Shown here in pieces: positions 38,408 to 44,749 of a stretch of DNA of 45,331 bases; within the stretch, counting starts at the first letter, position 1; every line of letters starts with the position of its first letter. The notes under the pieces are model-generated. The model did not search any database and was not told the DNA's origin. It saw only the letters and a program-made list of their open reading frames with translations. A program made the translations under genes and the position numbers. Origin of the DNA: a virus. The stretch is from IMG/VR virus record IMGVR_UViG_3300032177_000022, positions 1-45,331 of that record; one strand, given 5' to 3'.

Positions 38408-39675
38408 CCACCGCGACCTATAACGGAGTGACCTACGATACGGCCGTGGAAGCCCTGGGCGCGGCGTGGAAGGCCGAGAATCCCGAAGTCGTTTGGGCCT
38501 GCTTCAAGTGCGGTAAGAAGTGGCGACTGCTTCAGGCCGATGGGAGCATGTCCCTGACGTGCCCGAATTGCGGCGCGGAGACCAGCGAAGAGACGGCCCG
38601 CGGCGCCCTGCGATACTTCAACGAGCGTATCGAGGCCGGCCAAGCTGAAGAGCGGAAGGTGGCCGAGAAGGACCGCCGCGAGCGGGCGGCGCGCAATGCC
38701 AAAGCCGCCAAGACCAAGCCCGCCCCGCCCAAGCTGGACGACGTGATCGGGAACCCCGCCGCCGTCATGCAAATCAGGACCGCCCTGGACGCTTTCGCCG
38801 GGCGGCGGGCGGCGGCGGAAGACCCCGGCTGGCTGGCTTTCCCCCACCTGCTGCTGTCCGGGCCGGCGGGGATGGGCAAGACAATGCTGAGCCGGATCGT
38901 AACCAAAGAGATCGGGGCGAAGATGCATCTTCAGATGGGCCAAACGCTCAAGAACCCGGCCCTCGTGGGCGAAATGCTGTTGGCCCTGGACCCCGGCGAT
39001 GTGCTTTTTATCGAAGAAGCGCATGGCCTCAAAACCACTTGCCAAGAGGCCCTGTACCTGGCGATGGAGGATGGGATTCTCGTGCCTGCCGCCCGCAAGG
39101 GACACGCCGGGGACAAGCCCATTGCCTTGCCGCCATTTACGATCATCGGCGCGACGACTGACGAATGGGCCTTACTGCCGAGCCTGTGCCGACGGTTCAG
39201 GTATCGGGTGAGGCTGAAGCGGTTGACGGCGGCGGAGATTGCCGAGGCTATCGCGGGCCTGGCCAAGCGCGGCGGCCTGGACCTGGACCCCGAAGCCGCC
39301 GCGATGATCGGCCAGCGGTCCCTTGGCACCCCCGGCTTGTCGATCAACCTGCTGGACGGCTGCGCGGATACCGCCATTGCCCAGGGGGGCCGGGCAATAA
39401 CCAAGGACATCGTGGCGATGACGTGCGAGATATGGGAGCGGGACTCCCTGGGCCTTGACCGCGTTGCCCGCGACTACCTGGGCTTCTTGCGGGACTCCGC
39501 AAGCGGACCCGTCCGCCTGAACGTGCTGGCTGCCCGCCTGGACGGGCTGAGCCGCCGGACCGTGGAAACAAAGGTCGAGCCTGATCTGGTCTGGCTTGGC
39601 CTGGTCGAGAAGAGCGCCGCCGGGCGGACGTTGACCGCCAGCGGCAAGGAACATTTGAGACGGAGCAAAGAATGA
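38404..39675 (+). CDS. RuvB-like Holliday junction motor with N-terminal zinc ribbon, 423 aa
   Basis: Residues 33-56 form a zinc ribbon (CFKCG, CPNCG), followed by a charged helix. From about 110 the protein is RuvB-like in order and spacing: LDDVIGNPAAVMQIRTAL, Walker A GPAGMGKT (153-160), DVLFIEEAH (199-207; RuvB has DEIH), LPPFTIIGATTDEW (242-255), an arginine-finger region LCRRF (261-265), GQRSLGTPGLSINLL near 305, and a winged-helix end with RTVETKVEPDLVWLGL. RuvB drives branch migration with RuvA; no RuvA was seen here, so the zinc ribbon may replace the DNA-targeting role. It is co-transcribed with a clamp-loader-like ATPase, and a RusA resolvase is encoded in the late operon. Confidence 0.85.
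   Translation: MTTATYNGVTYDTAVEALGAAWKAENPEVVWACFKCGKKWRLLQADGSMSLTCPNCGAETSEETARGALRYFNERIEAGQAEERKVAEKDRRERAARNAKAAKTKPAPPKLDDVIGNPAAVMQIRTALDAFAGRRAAAEDPGWLAFPHLLLSGPAGMGKTMLSRIVTKEIGAKMHLQMGQTLKNPALVGEMLLALDPGDVLFIEEAHGLKTTCQEALYLAMEDGILVPAARKGHAGDKPIALPPFTIIGATTDEWALLPSLCRRFRYRVRLKRLTAAEIAEAIAGLAKRGGLDLDPEAAAMIGQRSLGTPGLSINLLDGCADTAIAQGGRAITKDIVAMTCEIWERDSLGLDRVARDYLGFLRDSASGPVRLNVLAARLDGLSRRTVETKVEPDLVWLGLVEKSAAGRTLTASGKEHLRRSKE
38410..38457. repeat. 48-bp exact direct repeat, copy 2
   Basis: Identical to 38014-38061. It codes for residues 3-18 of the RuvB-like protein. Confidence 0.95.
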
Positions 39676-39884
39676 CACGCCCAACTGAAGCAAACATTCG
39701 TGAAGCACGCAGGATACTGACAGGATGCTTGGGCATGATCTGCAATGTGCAATATACCAGCAAGTCCCCGCGAGATTGTTCGGCCCCCGTCGTCATAGCC
39801 AATGTCGGCCAAGGCATAAAGGCCGTTCTGGCCCTGCTGGACGAGCCGATTCGGGACTGGGGAACCAAGAAGGCGAAGCTATGA
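39672..39884 (+). CDS. Small protein, 70 aa, unknown
   Basis: ATG 39672 overlaps the RuvB-like stop (ATGA), and its own stop overlaps the next start (ATGA at 39881). The sequence has an N-terminal helix (TEANIREARRILTG), two Cys (CLGMIC) and a helical C-terminus (VGQGIKAVLALLDEP). The tight coupling suggests equal expression with the RuvB-like protein. No family was recognised. Confidence 0.7.
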   Translation: MTRPTEANIREARRILTGCLGMICNVQYTSKSPRDCSAPVVIANVGQGIKAVLALLDEPIRDWGTKKAKL

Positions 39885-40090
39885 GGATATCCTGCCCCCA
39901 TTGCAGTAAGCGGTTTGACGTTCCCCACGTCGCGGTCCTGGTCGAATCCCGGCGGCTGGCCGACGTTGCCAAGGCGGGCAAGGCCCTGACCGGGGCCGAC
40001 GGGAACCGTCTTGATCCCGCCGACGATGCCGCCGCGGAACAACGGGCCGAGGCTATCCGGCGGCGGAAGCGCCAGAATAGCCCGCCCTGA
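39881..40090 (+). CDS. Short zinc-knuckle protein, 69 aa, last gene of the rightward operon
   Basis: ATG 39881 overlaps the previous stop. The start MRISCPHCSKRFDVPHV has one CxxC plus His, a half zinc ribbon of the type that opens many RNA/DNA-binding proteins. The rest is a charged helix (LVESRRLADVAKAGKAL, then AEQRAEAIRRRKRQN). The second metal-ligand pair is missing apart from His16, so dimerisation or another partner may complete it. It is followed by two hairpins including the terminator. Confidence 0.65.
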   Translation: MRISCPHCSKRFDVPHVAVLVESRRLADVAKAGKALTGADGNRLDPADDAAAEQRAEAIRRRKRQNSPP

Positions 40091-40125
40091 CGCCAGGCTG
40101 GCCCTGTTCGTGGCGTTATGACAAG

Positions 40126-40171
40126 AACGGCCTCTGGGGCGTCCAAACGGATCGTGCCTCTGGAGGCCGTT
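40126..40171 (+). other. Perfect 9-bp hairpin after the rightward operon
   Basis: AACGGCCTC (40126-40134) pairs with GAGGCCGTT (40163-40171) across a 28-nt loop, followed by TCT. It may support termination or protect the 3-prime end together with the stronger hairpin downstream. Confidence 0.5.
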
Positions 40172-40189
40172 TCTATGCGCCCAAAGGCA

Positions 40190-40227
40190 GGCCCCCGCCG
40201 GTCGTTACTTACCAGCGGGGGCCTTTT
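40190..40227 (+). terminator. Rho-independent terminator of the rightward operon
   Basis: GGCCCCCGC (40190-40198) and GCGGGGGCC (40215-40223) form a perfect 9-bp stem with a 16-nt loop, followed by TTTT. It lies between the two convergent operons, 100 nt after the last rightward stop and 35 nt before the RecT stop. The minus strand also has AAAGG before the stem, so weak bidirectional action is possible. Confidence 0.85.
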
Positions 40228-40261
40228 ACCAGCCGGACCTTCCAGCCGGGCCTTGGGGCGA

Positions 40262-41206
40262 CTATCTCTGCCGCCGCGGGGGCCTGGGCGGGACATCCTC
40301 GCTGCCGGGGACGGGCGGCGGGGGCGTGTTGAAGTCGTGGCCGTCGTCGAAGTCGTCCACCGGGGGCGGCGCAGGCTCGTCGGGGACCTCGGTCTCCGCC
40401 GGGGCTTCCGGCTTGCCGAACGGGATCTCGTCGGGGGCCTCGTCAGGGGCCTGCTCGTCAACAGGGGGCGGCGTGGGTGTGGCAGGGCGTGCCGGGGCCT
40501 GCTGGCGGGGCCTGGGGGCCTCCTTGGACGATCCGCCGGGCTTGGAGGTCTCTTCCCGGGCCGGGCCGAGAATCTTGTCAACGTCGATCTGCGCTTTCTC
40601 GCGGGAAACAACGCGGGACTCGACATAGTGCCGATCGTCCTCTTCCTCCGCCGAAGCCACGCCACCAGTTAGACCGGTATCGCGGAGCGCCCATGCCCGC
40701 GCCCGCATCTGAATCATCCGCTTGGGATAGTTCTTGTAAGTGTCCTTCTTGTCGAGGTTGGCGACCTTGGCGTCTGCCCATTCAAAGGTCCGCACGATTG
40801 GCGAGGGCTGGCCCTTCTTCTTGATCGTGCATGTCCAGGCCAGCGTGCCGTCCACCAGCGAGCCGGTCATTTCCTCGTTGATGTCCTCGATCATGCCCGT
40901 GTTCAACGCCGCCGCCAGTAGGCCGTCGCCCCACAGCGAAGCCCGGCTGTTGATGAAGCATGTGAACTGGAGGGCCTGGGTGAAGCTGATGCCCGTGTCG
41001 CACTTGATCTGGTACAACATCACGATCTGCGACGGGTTCTTGAACTGCGGGAACATGTTCGATGCGATGGCGAACTGCCCGAATCGGAAAACCGCCTCGA
41101 TGTTGGCGAAGTTCATCCCATCCGGGCCGACGCCGATCTCCTGCCGGATTTTGGCAAGCTCTGCCGGCGACAACTGTTCTGTTTTTGCAAGCTCGTTTTC
41201 TGCCAT
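40262..41206 (-). CDS. recT: RecT-family single-strand annealing protein, 314 aa
   Basis: ATG 41206 has AGGAG 9 nt upstream; ATG 41236 has none. The core (about 30-190) fits RecT: a block running into FTQALQFTCFINSRASLWGD, then ALNTGMIEDINEE, a KKKGQPSPIVRTFEWADAKV block and KNYPKRMIQMRARAWALRD. The C-terminal 110 residues are Pro/Asp/Glu-rich and disordered-looking, ending PPRPPRRQR, perhaps an SSB- or partner-binding tail. It anneals complementary single strands made by the exonuclease encoded next in the operon. The stop is 35 nt from the convergent terminator. Confidence 0.85.
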   Translation of the reverse strand: MAENELAKTEQLSPAELAKIRQEIGVGPDGMNFANIEAVFRFGQFAIASNMFPQFKNPSQIVMLYQIKCDTGISFTQALQFTCFINSRASLWGDGLLAAALNTGMIEDINEEMTGSLVDGTLAWTCTIKKKGQPSPIVRTFEWADAKVANLDKKDTYKNYPKRMIQMRARAWALRDTGLTGGVASAEEEDDRHYVESRVVSREKAQIDVDKILGPAREETSKPGGSSKEAPRPRQQAPARPATPTPPPVDEQAPDEAPDEIPFGKPEAPAETEVPDEPAPPPVDDFDDGHDFNTPPPPVPGSEDVPPRPPRRQR

Positions 41207-41277
41207 GTTTCTCGTCTCCTGTTGTTGATTGTCCATCGTTCTTGACTGTTACCTATCTTCTGGCGAGCCGGGTTGCC

Positions 41278-41321
41278 GGCGGCGCGGGGCTTGGAGCCAT
41301 ATCTGGCATGCCCGCGCCGCC
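41278..41321 (-). other. Long RNA hairpin between exonuclease and recT
   Basis: GGCGGCGCGGG (41278-41288) and CCCGCGCCGCC (41311-41321) pair perfectly (11 bp) around a 22-nt loop that itself holds a GCCA/TGGC inner stem. On the leftward mRNA it lies between the exonuclease stop (41343) and the recT start (41206). There is no T-run. An RNA-processing, stability or anti-terminator element is possible; nothing else explains the 136-nt gap. Confidence 0.55.
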
Positions 41322-41342
41322 GTCAACCGTCGCCGTCCTCGG

Positions 41343-42152
41343 TCATATCGTCACCGCCGCTCTTCGCCCGTAGGGGCAAACGTCGTTCCAATAGCCACAA
41401 AACTTAGGACCACAGAGCCAATGATCCGGCGAACACGGCGTGAAGGCGCCGGCCTCGATTGCCCGCGACACCGCCTCGACTCGCATCAGGAAGGCCCGGT
41501 AAGCCGCCTCCGTCCTCGTGGTCAACTGCGTTTCCAGCCGGGGCCGCTTGCCCCGCACAAGGAAGTCCAGGGCCAGCCGGGCGGGCGCCACGTGGTCAAG
41601 GGCCCGCGCCGCAAGCCCGTAGCACGTCAGGTCGAGGCTCTTGTCCGCAGCATCGTCACCGGGGGCCTTGCCGGTCGTTTTGAGATCCCGCAACGTGCCG
41701 TCGGCCTCCTGGAGGTCTATCGTGCCCGACAGGTCCACCGGGAAGTTCTGGAGTTCCACCGTGAAGGGCCGCTCGATGTGCTTGGGCGAGATCGTCGGGG
41801 CGAGCTTCGCGTGGTGAAGGCCGGCCAGGGCGACAGTGGCGTCGACCGCCTCGCCGCGGGTCCGCTTCTCGCCCATGAACTTCTCGGCGGGGTCAAGGGC
41901 GACGCCTTCCGCCTGCCAGGTCTCATTCAGCTTGTCGCGGGCGATGTCGCGGACCTGCGAGTCGGCAAGCAGGAAGCCGGAGTCCCGCTTGGCTGTCAGG
42001 TCCACCGCCGCCGCCTTGTGGGTGCTGATGCCGACCACCGCCGCCGTGCCGGGGGGAATGCGCAGGCCGTCAACATACCGAAACAGGTAGGCCATGCCGC
42101 ACTTGTCGAAGAGATTTATTTGACTTTTGTGGAGGACGGGCTTGCGGTTCAC
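41343..42152 (-). CDS. PD-(D/E)XK exonuclease with Fe-S cysteines (Cas4/RecB-like), 269 aa
   Basis: GTG 42152 overlaps the upstream stop as GTGA. The fold is RecB/Cas4-like: SQINLFDKCGMAYLFRY at the start with Cys18, GISTHKAAA with His45, GTIDLQEA with D146, and RDLKTTGK with D156 and K158. The C-terminal CGPKFCGYWNDVC has Cys247, Cys252 and Cys259. One N-terminal and three C-terminal cysteines are the arrangement that holds a 4Fe-4S cluster in Cas4 and AddB. It would resect DNA ends so that the RecT protein can anneal strands, as RecE or lambda Exo do. Confidence 0.88.
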   Translation of the reverse strand: MNRKPVLHKSQINLFDKCGMAYLFRYVDGLRIPPGTAAVVGISTHKAAAVDLTAKRDSGFLLADSQVRDIARDKLNETWQAEGVALDPAEKFMGEKRTRGEAVDATVALAGLHHAKLAPTISPKHIERPFTVELQNFPVDLSGTIDLQEADGTLRDLKTTGKAPGDDAADKSLDLTCYGLAARALDHVAPARLALDFLVRGKRPRLETQLTTRTEAAYRAFLMRVEAVSRAIEAGAFTPCSPDHWLCGPKFCGYWNDVCPYGRRAAVTI

Positions 42153-42652
42153 TTGCCGGCCTCCTGTGCGGCAGACGATTCCAGCATCCTTGACGGTTCG
42201 GTCAACGCCGGTAATGCCCCGCCTCGGCCAAGGCATTCCTCGACGGTAGGCAGAAGTGTATCGGCCGTCGTTCGCCCGTCGCCCCAAACCATGTAGGGCA
42301 TGAATATCTCAGCGAAATTGAGTATCCCATCCTCGACGCCAACGAGCATCGACTTGATAACCGTGCGAAGGGAGCGCCAGCGGCGAGCGTTCTCGTCCCC
42401 AATGATCTGTTCGACCTGATTACTGACCCTGAGCCGGCCCGATGCGGTGAACTTGACGGCCTTGTCGTTGGCGTCGGCCATTGGAAGCCGGAATAAGAAG
42501 TGAGCGCCCTTGTAGCGGAACCATAGTTTCGCGCACTTCGATACTTTGTCCATCGCGTAGCCGAACTGATCCGCACCGAACTTGCCTAAGACATACTCGA
42601 TTTCGGAGCGGGATCGTTCTGCGGTGACCGAGGTTCCTTGGGCGTATTTCAC
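42149..42652 (-). CDS. Conserved phage protein of the recombination operon, 167 aa
   Basis: GTG 42652 overlaps the upstream stop as GTGA, and the stop overlaps the exonuclease GTG. The sequence AERSRSEIEYVLGKFGADQF near residue 12, LWFRYKGAHFLFRLPMA, then RWRSLRTVIKSMLVGVEDGI and FAEIFMPYMVW fits a conserved phage family without known activity that often lies near recombination genes. It is soluble. A DNA-associated helper for the exonuclease or RecT is an inference from coupling. Confidence 0.75.
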   Translation of the reverse strand: MKYAQGTSVTAERSRSEIEYVLGKFGADQFGYAMDKVSKCAKLWFRYKGAHFLFRLPMADANDKAVKFTASGRLRVSNQVEQIIGDENARRWRSLRTVIKSMLVGVEDGILNFAEIFMPYMVWGDGRTTADTLLPTVEECLGRGGALPALTEPSRMLESSAAQEAGK

Positions 42653-42831
42653 TTGCCTACCTTCCCTTCCACCTTCCGCCGCAGGCCGCGGGCGATCTTG
42701 TCCCGGCTTGTGGGTAGTTTCTTGCACTGCCGCCGTCCAAGGTTCGCCCCCTTGTTTGCCGCCACGATTGCATCGACGTTCGATTCAAGCGGGCTTCGGT
42801 TGCGGATGATCGTGCCTCTATGCCATCTCAT
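42649..42831 (-). CDS. Small basic protein, 60 aa
   Basis: ATG 42831 overlaps the upstream stop (ATGA), and the stop overlaps the next GTG. The peptide is Lys/Arg-rich throughout (LGRRQCKKLPTSRDKIARGL, then KVEGKVGK). Small basic proteins in such positions often bind nucleic acid. No family was recognised. Confidence 0.65.
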   Translation of the reverse strand: MRWHRGTIIRNRSPLESNVDAIVAANKGANLGRRQCKKLPTSRDKIARGLRRKVEGKVGK

Positions 42832-43058
42832 TTCGTGGACTCCCTTCTGTAGCCCTGCTTGTCTCGCATGGCATCGCGGCTTAATTGAAACTCGCCATCA
42901 TGTATGGCAATCCGGTTCGCCGCCTCTTTCGTACATGGTTCAAGGAACGTTGAGCCGCAACCGCCACACCGCGGCCGGCACCGGCGGGCAAACTCATCCA
43001 TGAAAAACATGCCTTCCCATCCGCAATCGACGCAGAAATACTTGAAGCGGTTTTTCAT
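42828..43058 (-). CDS. Zinc-ribbon protein, 76 aa
   Basis: ATG 43058 overlaps the upstream stop (ATGA), which excludes the longer frame to 43118. The sequence NRFKYFCVDCGWEGMF is followed by CRPRCGGCGS and one further Cys, giving a two-knuckle zinc ribbon in the first 45 residues. A charged helical tail follows (KEAANRIAIHDGEF). It may be a nucleic-acid-binding part of the recombination operon. Confidence 0.75.
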   Translation of the reverse strand: MKNRFKYFCVDCGWEGMFFMDEFARRCRPRCGGCGSTFLEPCTKEAANRIAIHDGEFQLSRDAMRDKQGYRRESTK

Positions 43059-43462
43059 TTGCCCGACTCCCTTCTCCGCTTCTCGGCGATCATGGCGTCG
43101 GCGAGCATATATGCGCATTGCGCAATATGCTCATCCGTACATTCTGGATGCTTTGCCAACAAGATTTGCATCGCCTGCCCCGCAAAGTAGTCCAGCAGGG
43201 TCATGCCGGCATATGCTCCGCCAGTGACGAGACTCGAATCAGGGGGAAGTTCTCCGAGAATCAACCCATAGGCCTGCAACCATGACCGCAGTTCCAAGAT
43301 CGTCGTCTGCCCCACATTCCGCTCTAGCCCTAATTCTCTTGGCGATGTTGCCGCAACGTCGCGCAACGTCTTTTTCCCCAATCGCATGAGGGCGTTCCTT
43401 AGGCGAACAGAACAATGTGGCAGGGCCGTCTGGAACGGCATGTCCAAATCTATGTCAGCCAT
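43055..43462 (-). CDS. Helix-hairpin-helix (RNAP alpha-CTD-like) phage protein, 135 aa
   Basis: ATG 43462 overlaps the SMC-like gene stop by 8 nt. Residues about 18-65 (SVRLRNALMRLGKKTLRDV, then SPRELGLERNVGQTTILELR and SWLQAYGL) match the alpha-CTD or helix-hairpin-helix layout of RNA polymerase alpha. The C-terminal 55 residues (YAGMTLLDYFAGQAMQILL through AYMLADAMIAEK) belong to a frequent phage module of unknown function. The two seldom occur in one protein. DNA minor-groove or UP-element binding, or contact with host polymerase, are possible uses. Confidence 0.75.
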   Translation of the reverse strand: MADIDLDMPFQTALPHCSVRLRNALMRLGKKTLRDVAATSPRELGLERNVGQTTILELRSWLQAYGLILGELPPDSSLVTGGAYAGMTLLDYFAGQAMQILLAKHPECTDEHIAQCAYMLADAMIAEKRRRESGK

Positions 43463-44714
43463 TTTCCACCGCCTTCCCGTCAACCATCAAGAACTCGCAC
43501 TCGCCGCCGGTGGACGCCCGGAAGCAGAGCACCTGGAAGTCGTTCTTCTCCGCCCAGTCGCCAAGTTCCTTCAGCCGGGGCAACATCAGCCGCTCCGCGT
43601 CGTCGATGAAGATCGTGCGAAGCTCCGGGTTCAGGGCCGCGACAAGCTCGACCGCCCGGATCATCTGCCCGCTGCCGGAGTCCTGGCTGAGCGGCAGGCC
43701 GTTGAACAGCACGCCGTCGTCGGTGAACTCCAGACCGTCAACGGGGGCCTTGGCCATGGAGAGCCGGGCCTGCTTCTCGGCGTCGATGGCCTTGAGGTCT
43801 TCGCCAAGCTCCGCGAACCGGGCGTGGTCTTCCTTAAACTGCGCCTCCAAGGCGGCTCGGGCCTGGTTGGCCCTCACCTTGCGGTTGACCTCATCGACCT
43901 CGGCAAGCCGGGCAGTCAGGGGGGCCGTGTCGATGGGGGTGAGTTTGTCGAGGACAGCGGCGACCTCGGCCAGGTTGTTCTTTGCCGACGCAAGGCGGAC
44001 GTGGGCGGCTTTCAATAGGTACTGGAGCCGCACAATCTCTGCCGCGGCCTCGTTGCCCTCTTGCGTCCACTCCCCTACCGCCTTCTCGTATTCCTTTCGG
44101 TTGGCGTTGCGTGCGGTCGCCTTCTGTAGCTCCGCGGCCAGAGCCGACGCGCTGGTTTCCTCGGCGGGGGCATTGGGGAACGCCTCCATGTGGTCAAGCT
44201 GCCGCTGCCGACCGGCCACGTCGCGGCTGACCACGGATCGTTGCTCTTTGATCTTCTCGGCCCGCTCTTCGAGGTCGTCGAAATCCACGCCGAGGCATTG
44301 CAGGAGCGTGTCGCGCTGCTCGCGGCCCCGGAGCTTCATAATCGAGAACGGGTCGAAGCTGAAGCTGTTGACCAGGGCCTTGAGCATCGTGGCGGGCGAC
44401 TTGAACCGCGGCCCGTCTTTCTGCCGCACGTTCACCTTCATCTCGCGGTCCTCGCCGACCTCGACCTCGACGAACGCCGTCCTGCCCTCGCCGTCCAGGG
44501 TGATCGTGCCGAGGGCCTGCTTGGCCCCCTTGTTTCGCACCGGCTTGTCGGGCAACTCGACCTTGCCCTTGAAGGCCGCCAGCAGGAACGCCCACAGGCT
44601 GCTCTTGCCGCTACCGTTCTCGCCGCCAATCGATATTACGCCGTTCGGCTTGAAGGTCATATTGGCGACCTCGACCTTCATCCACTCTTGCAGTTTTAGT
44701 CCGCTGATTTTCAT
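43455..44714 (-). CDS. SMC/Rad50-like ATPase, 419 aa
   Basis: ATG 44714 has AAGGAG upstream. The N-terminal half-ATPase has Walker A GGENGSGKSS (30-39) after an LQEWMKVEVANMTF strand. A coiled-coil region covers about 140-300. The C-terminal half has LSQDSGSGQMIRAVELVAAL (ABC signature) and IFIDDAERL (Walker B). At 419 aa it is short for Rad50 or SbcC, with a brief coil, more like RecF- or phage RecN-type ATPases. It may hold or open DNA ends for the exonuclease and RecT encoded downstream. Confidence 0.85.
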   Translation of the reverse strand: MKISGLKLQEWMKVEVANMTFKPNGVISIGGENGSGKSSLWAFLLAAFKGKVELPDKPVRNKGAKQALGTITLDGEGRTAFVEVEVGEDREMKVNVRQKDGPRFKSPATMLKALVNSFSFDPFSIMKLRGREQRDTLLQCLGVDFDDLEERAEKIKEQRSVVSRDVAGRQRQLDHMEAFPNAPAEETSASALAAELQKATARNANRKEYEKAVGEWTQEGNEAAAEIVRLQYLLKAAHVRLASAKNNLAEVAAVLDKLTPIDTAPLTARLAEVDEVNRKVRANQARAALEAQFKEDHARFAELGEDLKAIDAEKQARLSMAKAPVDGLEFTDDGVLFNGLPLSQDSGSGQMIRAVELVAALNPELRTIFIDDAERLMLPRLKELGDWAEKNDFQVLCFRASTGGECEFLMVDGKAVENG

Positions 44715-44749
44715 GGTGTCTCCTTAGTGATAGTTGCGTAAAGGTAATC

